A DNA stretch of 64,000 bases, taken from contig NZ_AP019860.1 in the NCBI RefSeq assembly GCF_009002475.1, forward strand, positions 5,532,501-5,596,500, given 5' to 3'. A program made the translations under genes and the position numbers. Shown here one piece after another: positions 43,733 through 52,697 of the stretch (positions are counted from its first letter, which is position 1; each line of letters opens with the position of its first letter). Under the pieces are notes generated by a model. It did no database searches. It was not told the DNA's origin and worked only from the letters and a program-made list of their open reading frames with translations. The DNA comes from Candidatus Uabimicrobium amorphum. Lineage in GTDB: Bacteria > Planctomycetota > Uabimicrobiia > Uabimicrobiales > Uabimicrobiaceae.

Positions 43733-46700
43733 ATGAAGGAAAAAGATTCTATAGTTAAGAAGGTTAAAACTATTTGGAGCGCAACTCTGTGCGGAGATGA
43801 GTTGCCTTCCGCTACAATTAGGAGTGATTATAACGTAGCGCGAGAATCTTCGCCACAAATATTTACAAGTGAAAAATTCGAAGAAAATGCAACAATAGTT
43901 GCAGGGGATAACATTAAAGCTCTTGAGGAACAAAAAACTATTCTCGGGGGAAGCGAGTCGCCCGTAGAACAACAGACTATTTTAGGTGAAAGTGAAGATC
44001 CCTACAGGGAACAAGCAACAATACTCAGTGACGGTGCCTCAGATAAAAAAGACCAAACTATGGTGGAGGAAACGCAAAGTCTCGATAAAGTAGACGTAGA
44101 TTTCGATGATTTTGAAGTGGTCGGAGAATTAGGGCGCGGTGGAATGGGAATCGTTTATTTGGCGCGCCAGAAATCTTTAAATCGCGAAATTGCTCTAAAA
44201 GTGATTTCTACAAACCAAAACCACGGCGAAATGCAAAAACGTTTCATTTCCGAAGCGATTGTCACCGCCGATCTTGATCACCCCAATATTGTACCAATTC
44301 ATACCCTCAGCGAGGATAAGAATGGACAAATATCCATTGCAATGAAAAAAGTAAACGGAACTTCGTGGAAGGAACTTTTACACCCACAAACAGTCCAAGA
44401 GAAAGAACGCAGTGCAAAGATGGAAATTTTTGACCATCTCGATGTGTTGTGCCGGGTATGTGATGCGGTTGCGTACGCACATTCGCATAACATTATTCAT
44501 CGCGATTTAAAGCCAGAAAACATCATGATCGGAGGTTTTGGCGAGGTTCTGGTGATGGATTGGGGGATTGCTCTTGACATCTCGGAAAACAAAACGGAAA
44601 AAACTCTGCATCGCAGTGAAATCAAAGCTCCTGAAGGGACCCCTTTGTATATGGCTCCCGAAATGGCTCTCAATGATAGTGAGAATATAGGCGTTGCCAC
44701 CGACGTGTACCTTTGTGGTGCGATATTACATGAAATAATACACGGTGCTCCTCCGCATCACGGTAAGACGATTATGGAAATTTTATGTAACGCGGCGCAA
44801 GGTGAAATTTCTCCATCATCTAGCTCTTATAGCGAATTAGATAAGGTGCTGTACAAGGCATTGGCGCATAACCCCGAAGATCGTTTTGCATCGGTTTTGG
44901 ATTTTAAAGAGGCACTATTGCAATTTTCACGTCACTACGATGCCTCTAAAATTATTGACACGGCAATGAATGAGTTACAAGATTTACAACAAAAAGAAAA
45001 TCTAACCAATCAAGACGTCTACATTACCGGTGACGAAATTTACAATAGTTTTGTCCAGGCATTGAAAATACAAGACAATAACCCCACTGCGATTAATGGT
45101 ATTGTGCAAATCATCAAGTTGCAATCGCAGTGGGCTTTAAAACACGAAGATTCGGGAATGATCGAGTTGTACATTGGACGGTTGAATATGCTGAAAGATA
45201 CCCCCGTAGAAGAGCTCGAAAAAATGAAAAAGCGACTAGAGACATTGCGTGGTTTTCGCAAAAATATCGTGTACACCCTTGTTTTGGTTGTGCTCATTAT
45301 TGGAATTGTATTTTGGGGAAAGATGTCGGTAGAAGAAGATGTCTATCTCGATGGTTTACAGGCTGAGTACGATAAAAAAACGAAAGAGGCAGCGGATGCA
45401 ATGGACTTTGCGCAGAAAAAAAATACTGCGCAAAGTGTGATCGAAATGTCGCAAAAAATTCGCAAAATCAATGATGAATTGGAGGAGATCGCAGCCAAAT
45501 CGAGCAAAATAGAGAAAACGCCAAACTTAGATTTAGGAGAATTACGCTACAATATCATTTATCAATCGCTGCAAATGGGCCATTACCAAGACGCACTTCT
45601 GCTAATCAAAGAAGAACTCCGTTTTGTAAAGTCACCCGTTGTCGCTATCGATAAGTTTATCGAGAAGGAAAATATCAAGATCGACAAAGGGGTTTTATCA
45701 CTTTTCGCACAAAAAGATATTAGAACTGTGTATCACAGTTTGTGCTCGTTGGCCAGGAGTACCGCATACTCAGGAGAAATACTTGAGCGGATTTGGCGCC
45801 ATTGTTGTACGGTGAGCGACGATGCCATGGAGAAAAGATTACAAGAAGTGGCGGCAGTTGCTTTACTGGGGATCTCCGTACAAGCACACAATATGTATGA
45901 TAAACGCACAGCTCTTCGAGACGCGCAAAGAGCACTGGCCATTGATTTACCTGTTCATCTGTGGAGTCTGGCAACAGCCAATACCAAATCTGAGTCGAGA
46001 AAGAGCAGTTTACGACTAGAGAAGCGTCAAAAGCGCATATGGGGGATCGACTCACATCGCGAAAAATTTTGGAATTTCCCCCCGCAAAATTTGCAGTTAA
46101 CCTTGTGTAATTTTTTATTTTTTTCCGAGCAGCAACACATTTACACGGGAAGTAAAAATTCGTTGATTGTGCTGAATTCTTCTGATGGGACTATTTTGTA
46201 TCGTTATCGTTTACCGCACCCTATTAAATACTTGTACCATTTAGATAAAAACAGTTTCGCGGTAGAAATGTTGATCTCAGAATATTCGATAAAAGAGACT
46301 TATCGCGTGATTTTTGATGTGCAAAAACAACAATTTCGCACGCCACTAAAAATCTACGGCGAAGGACTAGTTTCTCTTTTATCTAGCACGATAGAAGCCA
46401 ATCAAGTATTTAAAAATGCTGGCTTTAAAGTATTGGCGACGGATATTGCACAAAATGTTTGGCCGCAAAGTGAGAAAGAACGCGCAAATTTTGAAAAGCT
46501 CATTGCTACGAGCATGGCCTTAGACCAAACGAATATTTACTATCGTTTCGTCAAAGCAATGATTTTGTCGCATCGTAAGCAACAAAAAGAGGCACAGCAA
46601 CTTATTGAAGAAATTGCTACACAAAAACGCATTAATTTTAATGAGTATGTTTTGCTCGGTTTGTATTGCAATTATTATGGTTTTCCCGAGTGGGAAAAAA

Positions 46701-48310
46701 TGTTCTACGAAAAAGCCCAATATTTACAAACGAAGACTTTTCACAACCCGCATTGCGATGTATTTATTCCGTCATCCACGAATATCTTTTTGAAAAAATT
46801 GGCTCAACATTATTTCGACAAAGGTAGAACGCAAAACGATGACAAGTATATCGATAAAACTTTTGCGTTGTTGAACATCTCGCGGGAGATTTTTCACTAT
46901 ACGGAAGGCGATCATTATTCTTATTTGTCTTTGAGCAAGTGGGCCGCAGATAACAACCGCCCGCAACTTGCCCAAGATTTTTCGCAATTTTCTGCGGAAG
47001 CTCTCTACCAAGGTGGCGATATGTTGTCATCTTCCTCTGATTTAGCTCTCGCGGATTTTTTGATATTTTTTAATGGTTTTTTGAGTTTATTGATTTTGTC
47101 GTTGCTCATATACACATGGTATCGAGCGAGAGCTTCGCGAATATCAGATTTAGAAGCAATTGGTTATGATACGTATTTCCTACGCAATATGGCTTTTCTG
47201 GCCAACCCGTTCAAGAGAGCGCGTTATACATTTATTACCTATTTAAACAAGGGAGAGAGGGTATGTCTTTGTTGCTTTGCTCTTTTGTTTATGACAGGAA
47301 CGTTGATGCTGACGACAATTGTTTCTGATACCGGTAAAATGGCAAGTATACCACTTTCACTGGGAAATGGTTATTTGGGTGGGAAAGAGGCGTATTCCTA
47401 TTTGAAAAAGTTCGAAGGTAAAGTGGATGAGAAGTTATGGAAGTTGCTCATGGCAGAAGCGGAGTTTCAAAAGGGTAGCGGTTTGGCAACTTTTTACTGG
47501 CAAAGTATGGATCATCCTATTGCACGGAATAACATGGGGGTTTTTTACAGTACGTCCGATGTTGCGGTAGCGAAATCGTATTTTGAAAAAAATAAAGATT
47601 TACCGGATATCTATGGAAAAATAGCTCAAATTAACCTTGCGATTTTAAACAAAAAATCTTTCACAGATCTTGCCACGCAGCTACCGAAGATATACCAAAA
47701 TCATTTGCGATTTTTTCCCCAGCGGTGCTTAATGGCATTTTGCCCATATAGCATGTTGATTTCTGTTCAAACAGGAGAAGAGAGTTTTATTCGCAAAGGG
47801 ATAAAGGCAATTTTTTTCGGTGGTGGCAACAGTGGTGGGTTGATCTTTGAGCTTTCCGGTAATGACTCGACGCTCATGACACCGTTTTTATTGTGCCATC
47901 TCTTTGTCGAGTCGTTGGTAAAATTGCATTGGTTTCCCATCATCGTGATGATTTTAGCACTGATTGGGCTACTTTCGAGTGAAAGAAGTCTGCATAAGGA
48001 AGAGCCACAACAAATCAAAAAAATCGTGCTGTATTTAGGAAATATATTTCCTGGATGGGTATGGCTTGTTTCGCGCAATGGTCTACAGTGTATGATGTAT
48101 TTTTTACTGACGATTGTGAGTCTGTGTGGTTTATTACTCGACTACTTTGACGGAGGGATTTTGACTTCTATTGCCTTTCCATCGCTACCGTTTGTTGACT
48201 CTGTGGAGTATTTACAACCTTGGTATTTGACTATTTACAGCACGATGTCGGCGGTAATTTTAGTGGTTTTAGTTGCTTTATCGATTCGCAAGGCGGTGAG
48301 TAAAAAATAA
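43733..48310 (+). CDS. Giant Ser/Thr kinase with polytopic C-terminal membrane region
   Basis: About 1525 residues from the ATG at 43733 (AAGGTG 6 bp upstream; an in-frame GTG at 43724 is worse placed). The N-terminal 115 residues hold six short Thr motifs (ATIR, ATIV, KTIL, QTIL, ATIL, QTMV). The kinase domain (about 125-400) is complete: GRGGMGIVYLA, IALKVI, HRDLKPEN, with DWG for DFG. A membrane span lies at about 510-530, then a long helical region, then a C-terminal part with about five further spans from residue 1105 on. No recognisable sensor domain is seen. It may couple membrane state or a transported ligand to phosphorylation. Confidence 0.9.
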   Translation: MKEKDSIVKKVKTIWSATLCGDELPSATIRSDYNVARESSPQIFTSEKFEENATIVAGDNIKALEEQKTILGGSESPVEQQTILGESEDPYREQATILSDGASDKKDQTMVEETQSLDKVDVDFDDFEVVGELGRGGMGIVYLARQKSLNREIALKVISTNQNHGEMQKRFISEAIVTADLDHPNIVPIHTLSEDKNGQISIAMKKVNGTSWKELLHPQTVQEKERSAKMEIFDHLDVLCRVCDAVAYAHSHNIIHRDLKPENIMIGGFGEVLVMDWGIALDISENKTEKTLHRSEIKAPEGTPLYMAPEMALNDSENIGVATDVYLCGAILHEIIHGAPPHHGKTIMEILCNAAQGEISPSSSSYSELDKVLYKALAHNPEDRFASVLDFKEALLQFSRHYDASKIIDTAMNELQDLQQKENLTNQDVYITGDEIYNSFVQALKIQDNNPTAINGIVQIIKLQSQWALKHEDSGMIELYIGRLNMLKDTPVEELEKMKKRLETLRGFRKNIVYTLVLVVLIIGIVFWGKMSVEEDVYLDGLQAEYDKKTKEAADAMDFAQKKNTAQSVIEMSQKIRKINDELEEIAAKSSKIEKTPNLDLGELRYNIIYQSLQMGHYQDALLLIKEELRFVKSPVVAIDKFIEKENIKIDKGVLSLFAQKDIRTVYHSLCSLARSTAYSGEILERIWRHCCTVSDDAMEKRLQEVAAVALLGISVQAHNMYDKRTALRDAQRALAIDLPVHLWSLATANTKSESRKSSLRLEKRQKRIWGIDSHREKFWNFPPQNLQLTLCNFLFFSEQQHIYTGSKNSLIVLNSSDGTILYRYRLPHPIKYLYHLDKNSFAVEMLISEYSIKETYRVIFDVQKQQFRTPLKIYGEGLVSLLSSTIEANQVFKNAGFKVLATDIAQNVWPQSEKERANFEKLIATSMALDQTNIYYRFVKAMILSHRKQQKEAQQLIEEIATQKRINFNEYVLLGLYCNYYGFPEWEKMFYEKAQYLQTKTFHNPHCDVFIPSSTNIFLKKLAQHYFDKGRTQNDDKYIDKTFALLNISREIFHYTEGDHYSYLSLSKWAADNNRPQLAQDFSQFSAEALYQGGDMLSSSSDLALADFLIFFNGFLSLLILSLLIYTWYRARASRISDLEAIGYDTYFLRNMAFLANPFKRARYTFITYLNKGERVCLCCFALLFMTGTLMLTTIVSDTGKMASIPLSLGNGYLGGKEAYSYLKKFEGKVDEKLWKLLMAEAEFQKGSGLATFYWQSMDHPIARNNMGVFYSTSDVAVAKSYFEKNKDLPDIYGKIAQINLAILNKKSFTDLATQLPKIYQNHLRFFPQRCLMAFCPYSMLISVQTGEESFIRKGIKAIFFGGGNSGGLIFELSGNDSTLMTPFLLCHLFVESLVKLHWFPIIVMILALIGLLSSERSLHKEEPQQIKKIVLYLGNIFPGWVWLVSRNGLQCMMYFLLTIVSLCGLLLDYFDGGILTSIAFPSLPFVDSVEYLQPWYLTIYSTMSAVILVVLVALSIRKAVSKK

Positions 48311-48408
48311 ACGCTCGAATATGACAAATGACTATCGCGGTATAAACAAATCCGAGCGTTCAGAATGAATCTTTGATTTTGTATAGGCTCTTACATTCTT
48401 GGAGAAAC

Positions 48409-48459
48409 GGTATACCATGATTTTGGCCCATCTGCAATAGGCCGAAACCATGATATACC
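48409..48459. other. Imperfect 20-bp hairpin of unknown role
   Basis: Arms 48409-48428 and 48440-48459 (GGTATACCATGATTTTGGCC against GGCCGAAACCATGATATACC) pair over 20 positions with two mismatches and one G-U, closing an 11-nt loop. It has no T tract, so a simple terminator is unlikely. It could be an RNA stem or a small palindromic repeat. Confidence 0.55.
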
Positions 48460-48621
48460 AATACTTACAATAATAACTAAGTTGAGAATGTAATTCAGAA
48501 TGGTTAAATAAAATTTGATAAATATATTATACAATTTGCTTTCCTGAAGTCAAATATAATAAACTATTTAATTGTGGAAATTTTTAATAGATCCTCTGTG
48601 ATGCTTTTAAAATTTGGCAAA

Positions 48622-48690
48622 AAAAAACCACAGCCCTCATAAAAATATCTAAAAAAGTTTTTTGATGTCTTTATTAGGCTGTGGTTTTTT
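48622..48690. terminator. Bidirectional long-loop terminator
   Basis: AAAAAACCACAGCC (48622-48635) and GGCTGTGGTTTTTT (48677-48690) are perfectly complementary over 14 bp. The 41-nt loop contains an inner AAAAAAG/TTTTTT self-pairing stretch. A/T ends on both strands suit termination for both converging genes. Confidence 0.7.
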
Positions 48691-48710
48691 GTTTGGAATT
48701 CACGTTTGGT

Positions 48711-50888
48711 TTACAGATTATTTATCACAAAATCAGTCATTAATTGATATAAATGATATCTTTGTGAGGGACGACGGACACCGTGTCGTGAACGGGGGTA
48801 GAGCATTAACGAAAACTTTTTGTTGGCTTTTTGCAATTCATAAATGAATTGAATGGTATTTTGCAGGTGGACATTATCATCCATTGTTCCATGAATAATG
48901 AGCAGATTTCCATGCAAATTTTTTGCGTGCTGTGTTGGTGAACTTTTCAAATACCCTTGTGTATTGTTTTGCGGCATGGCCATGTAACGTTCGGTATATA
49001 CCGAATCATAGTCACGCCAATCGGTCACAGGAGCTCCGGCAATTCCTATTTTGAAACTCTTACTGTTTGTGAGAGCATAGCTTGTCATGTAACCGCCATA
49101 ACTCCATCCCCACATACCTATTCTCGTACTATCTACAAATGGCTTTTTCTTTAACCAAGTCAAACCGTCTTCTAAATCGCGTAACTCCAACTCTCCAAAA
49201 TTGCGATATACTTGCCAGGTATATTTCATACCTCGGGCACTAGCGGTACGATTGTCACAAATCCATATAATATAACCTTTTTGTGCCAACATTTGGTGCC
49301 AAAGGTATTGGCTTCCGCGCCAAGAATCGCGTACGGAAGGGGCATGCGGCCCACTGTATGTGTAGCAAAATACAGGATATTTTTTTGTCGCATCAAAATT
49401 CACTGGTTTAATCATCAATGCATCCATGACAAACCCATCTCTTGTTTTGACTTTGTGAAACTGCGTTTTTCCCCATTTGTATTTACGAAGATTCTCCACT
49501 TTCGCCACCGCAATTTTTTTTACTTCTTTGCCACTATTGTCATACAAGCGCAATTGTGTGGGAGTGGTGACATTACTCCAGTAATCGAAAAAATAGGAAA
49601 AACCTTTACTGAAGGAAACGCGGTGGTTACCAGCAAATAGCGTAAGTTTTTCAATGGTGGAACTTTTTATGTCTGTGTAGTAACTGTGGTCTGCGATCGA
49701 GCTATCTTTATTCGCAGAAAAATAAATGCGCTGGTGTTTTTCATCATAGCCATAAACACGTTTTATTTCCCACTCTCCGGTCGTGAGCTGCTTGATGAGC
49801 TTGCCATCTGTTTTGTATAGGTACAAGTGTTTGAAACCACTACGGTCACTACACCACAAAAATTGATCGTCTGCCAACCAAATAGGAGCTTCGTTGACGC
49901 GTACCCACGCCGAGGACGTTTCACGCAGTACTGTTGTTGATTTTCCACTACCACTTTGCGCAATATTAAAATCAAGCCATGTTTGCTCACGGTTTTGCAA
50001 TTTGTAATAGACGCGTTCACTGTCGGGTAACCAGCCGACTTGAACAATCAAAAACGCTTGCGCTTCATATTTGAAAGTGTCGATCCATGTGGTGCTGCCT
50101 CCCGCGACATTGATCACTCCAAGACGTACACTGGGGTTGGGATCACCTGCTTTGGGGTAAGAGGTTACTTCAAGTTCTCCGCGATATGGGATGTGGTCGA
50201 CAACGGTGAATTTATTTACAGGAGTTTCATTGAGTTGCAAGTAAGCGATTTTTGTGCCATCTGGACTCCACCAATAACCTTTGAAATTACCACGGCCGTA
50301 TATTTCTTCTTGATATACCCAATCGAGACGCGCATTGAATAGATTTTCGCCTCCGCCTTTGGTTAAGGATCTAACGTGTTGTGTGGCAATGTCGACGATA
50401 TACAAGTCGTTGTCTTGAATAAAACTCACAAAGGCTCCATCAGGACTAAAATGGGCGACGGTTTCGCGTTTTGCCGTTTGCGTGAGGCGGATGGCTTTTT
50501 CACTGTTGAGTTTGTAGTAAAACAAATCATTGAAGGCACTGACGAGTACGGCACTTTTATCACTGTTAAAGGCATGAGAGCGGCGTGCAATGTTTTGTGC
50601 CTGGGCTTTGGTAATACCAGGAAGGGCAGCAAAAGCGGCGGACATTTTTTCCGCACTGTAAAATAGAGTTTTTTGTTCATTTTTGACATTATGAACATAC
50701 CATGTGGCGACTTTGCCATCAAAATCCAATTGCAAATATTCCTGGTCATTTAGCCATGTGACACTTGGTATAGAGCTGCTGAGTTTAATTTTTTTTTGTG
50801 GATGATATATATCTTCAAGGGTAAGGTTTTGTGCATATAAAACGCTGAGGACACATATGCATAACCACAACATAATGTTTTTGCTCAT
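48711..50888 (-). CDS. Secreted dipeptidyl-peptidase IV-like S9 peptidase
   Basis: About 725 residues from the ATG at 50888, chosen because AGGAG lies 6 bp upstream; a longer start at 50966 has none. The signal peptide is clear (IMLWLCICVLSVLYAQ). The N-terminal half is a beta-propeller with the S9B glutamate region DWVYQEEIYGRGNFKGYWWS. The alpha/beta-hydrolase half has nucleophile Ser in GMWGWSYGGYMTSY, Asp in HGTMDDNVHLQN and His in YPRSRHGVRRPSQ. It cleaves N-terminal dipeptides, usually after Pro. Divergent from the renalase-like gene. A second S9 enzyme lies 11 kb away. Confidence 0.94.
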   Translation of the reverse strand: MSKNIMLWLCICVLSVLYAQNLTLEDIYHPQKKIKLSSSIPSVTWLNDQEYLQLDFDGKVATWYVHNVKNEQKTLFYSAEKMSAAFAALPGITKAQAQNIARRSHAFNSDKSAVLVSAFNDLFYYKLNSEKAIRLTQTAKRETVAHFSPDGAFVSFIQDNDLYIVDIATQHVRSLTKGGGENLFNARLDWVYQEEIYGRGNFKGYWWSPDGTKIAYLQLNETPVNKFTVVDHIPYRGELEVTSYPKAGDPNPSVRLGVINVAGGSTTWIDTFKYEAQAFLIVQVGWLPDSERVYYKLQNREQTWLDFNIAQSGSGKSTTVLRETSSAWVRVNEAPIWLADDQFLWCSDRSGFKHLYLYKTDGKLIKQLTTGEWEIKRVYGYDEKHQRIYFSANKDSSIADHSYYTDIKSSTIEKLTLFAGNHRVSFSKGFSYFFDYWSNVTTPTQLRLYDNSGKEVKKIAVAKVENLRKYKWGKTQFHKVKTRDGFVMDALMIKPVNFDATKKYPVFCYTYSGPHAPSVRDSWRGSQYLWHQMLAQKGYIIWICDNRTASARGMKYTWQVYRNFGELELRDLEDGLTWLKKKPFVDSTRIGMWGWSYGGYMTSYALTNSKSFKIGIAGAPVTDWRDYDSVYTERYMAMPQNNTQGYLKSSPTQHAKNLHGNLLIIHGTMDDNVHLQNTIQFIYELQKANKKFSLMLYPRSRHGVRRPSQRYHLYQLMTDFVINNL

Positions 50889-50984
50889 GTAAATCTCCTG
50901 TTTTTTTATTTCATAATATGCTAATATACGCAGCAAAAAACGTATAGTACATCCCTTAGTATACAAATTATTCAGGTAAGCACA

Positions 50985-51938
50985 ATGACGAAAATATACG
51001 ATACTATCATCATCGGAGCCGGTATTTCAGGTTTGATCGCTGCAACACATCTACAGAATTCAGGAAAAGATGTGGTGGTGGTGGATAAATCGCGTGGTGT
51101 CGGAGGACGTATGGCAACACGCCGTATTGGCGAAGCGACTTTCGACCACGGAGCACAATTTTTTACTGTGCGCAGTGAAGCGTTTGCGAATTTTATCTCG
51201 CAAAATGAAGACTGTGTGCACCATTGGTGCGACGGATTTTTATTTGGCGACGATAACTCCGAGTTGCGCAAAGATGGTCATCCGCGTTACTGCGGAGCAA
51301 AGGGAATGACTACTTTGGCCAAAAAGCTCGCTACAAATTTAAATGTACAGCTAAAAGAGAAAATACAAAGCGCGGTATACAAAGAGAATTGGTGTGTTTC
51401 GGGTGTGGAAGACTACCACGCAAAATCTCTCATTCTCACCGCCCCCATTCCGCAGTCTTTGGCCATATTAGAAGGTGTCGAATTTGACGGACGTGGAGAA
51501 TTGGCAAAAATTGAATATACACCTTGTTTTGCGGTTATGGTGAAAACATCCGCCGCGTCGAATATTCCGCAACCTGGGGGAATAAAAAATGCCAGTACTG
51601 ACATTGAGTGGCTGGGAGACAACATGCAGAAAGGAATCTCTGCAAAACCGGGAATTACCATTCACTCTACCCCAGAATTTACGGAAAAAAACTGGGACCG
51701 CGATTTTGATGAAGTGGCAAAAATACTTTTGCAGCAGGCCGACAAATGGTTGGGCGGAGAGGTCGAGGACTACCAAGTACATCGCTGGCGTTATTGCGCA
51801 CCAAAACAGGTGTATCCGCAGCGTTGTTTTGTTGCGAAGGAGATTGCGATGGGAATGTGTGGAGATGCTTTTGCTGGACCAAAAGTAGAAGGTGCTTTTC
51901 TTTCTGGAGTGGCTATGGCTCAGGAGATGTTAGCATGA
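50985..51938 (+). CDS. Renalase-like FAD-dependent oxidoreductase
   Basis: 317 residues. The FAD-binding Rossmann start is TIIIGAGISGLIAATHLQNSG, followed by DKSRGVGGRMATRR and FDHGAQFFTVRSEAF, a combination typical of renalase/NAD(P)-binding amine-oxidase-like proteins. The C-terminal flavin contact is GMCGDAFAGPKVEGAFLSG. Bacterial renalases oxidise wrongly reduced isomers of NAD(P)H, so a nicotinamide-repair role is plausible but unproven here. It is followed 15 bp later by a short-chain dehydrogenase gene, suggesting a redox pair. Confidence 0.85.
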   Translation: MTKIYDTIIIGAGISGLIAATHLQNSGKDVVVVDKSRGVGGRMATRRIGEATFDHGAQFFTVRSEAFANFISQNEDCVHHWCDGFLFGDDNSELRKDGHPRYCGAKGMTTLAKKLATNLNVQLKEKIQSAVYKENWCVSGVEDYHAKSLILTAPIPQSLAILEGVEFDGRGELAKIEYTPCFAVMVKTSAASNIPQPGGIKNASTDIEWLGDNMQKGISAKPGITIHSTPEFTEKNWDRDFDEVAKILLQQADKWLGGEVEDYQVHRWRYCAPKQVYPQRCFVAKEIAMGMCGDAFAGPKVEGAFLSGVAMAQEMLA

Positions 51939-51953
51939 TGGGAAAGGACAAAG

Positions 51954-52697
51954 ATGGAATTACTTCGAGATAAAGTCGTACTAGTAACGGGAGCCTCCAG
52001 TGGTATCGGTCGCGAAGCGGCAAAACAACTGGTGGAAAAAGGTGCGATCGTAATTGCCTGTGCACGGCGTTTCGATCGATTACAAAAATTACAAAAAGAA
52101 GTTGATAATAAAGAGCGCCTAGACATCATACAGGTAGATATGCGCTCTGAAGATGAAATACGCACAATGTTCACTAAAATTAAGGAACAATACAATGGAG
52201 TGGACATTTTAATCAATAACGCCGGAGTTTCACACCGTTCCCCGTTGGTGGATGGTGATGCGGAACTGTGGCGTGAGATGCTAGAGGTGAATGTTCTGTC
52301 GTTGTGCATTTGTACACGCGAAGCGATACAACAAATGCAGGAAAAAAAAGTAGATGGACATATTATTCACATTTCGTCGATGTCAGCACACCGCGTTCCT
52401 CCCGGAGGGGGAGTTTACGCGGCAACAAAGCACGCGGTCAAAGCACTTACCGAGTCACTGCGTAAAGAATTGCGTGTTGCCGGAAGCAATATTCGCATTA
52501 CCTCGATAAGCCCTGCGCTTGTGAAAACCGCGTTGATGACGAGCTATTTAAAAAACGAAGAGGCACGTAGTATGTTCACCACCACAAAAGTCCTTGACGC
52601 CGATGACGTTGTCGCTGCGATTATTTACGCATTAACGCAACCGCCTCATGTGCAGGTACATGATATCTTAGTGCGCTCCGTGCATCAAATTACCTAA
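51954..52697 (+). CDS. Short-chain dehydrogenase/reductase
   Basis: 247 residues, classical SDR. Cofactor motif VTGASSGIGREAA, Arg residues after beta-2 (CARRFDRL) favouring NADP(H), the NNAG motif, Ser in HISSMSAHR and the Tyr-Lys pair in GGGVYAATKHAVKAL are all intact. AAAGGA precedes the ATG. The stop codon overlaps that of the converging kinase gene by 4 bp. Substrate unknown. Confidence 0.93.
   Translation: MELLRDKVVLVTGASSGIGREAAKQLVEKGAIVIACARRFDRLQKLQKEVDNKERLDIIQVDMRSEDEIRTMFTKIKEQYNGVDILINNAGVSHRSPLVDGDAELWREMLEVNVLSLCICTREAIQQMQEKKVDGHIIHISSMSAHRVPPGGGVYAATKHAVKALTESLRKELRVAGSNIRITSISPALVKTALMTSYLKNEEARSMFTTTKVLDADDVVAAIIYALTQPPHVQVHDILVRSVHQIT

Larger units (their letters stand above)
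48311..48710. other. Convergent intergenic region rich in inverted repeats, 400 bp
   Basis: Between the giant kinase and a minus-strand S9 peptidase. It holds an AACGCTCG/CGAGCGTT pair 35 bp apart (48310-48360), a near-perfect 20-bp hairpin (48409-48459) and a terminator-like pair (48622-48690). I find no convincing protein-coding frame here. Confidence 0.7.

Noticed and set aside
46095-46130. Possible frameshift or domain break in the giant kinase where the sequence turns from helical to beta-like
   Set aside because: The frame stays open and composition is unchanged; it is most likely a domain boundary.
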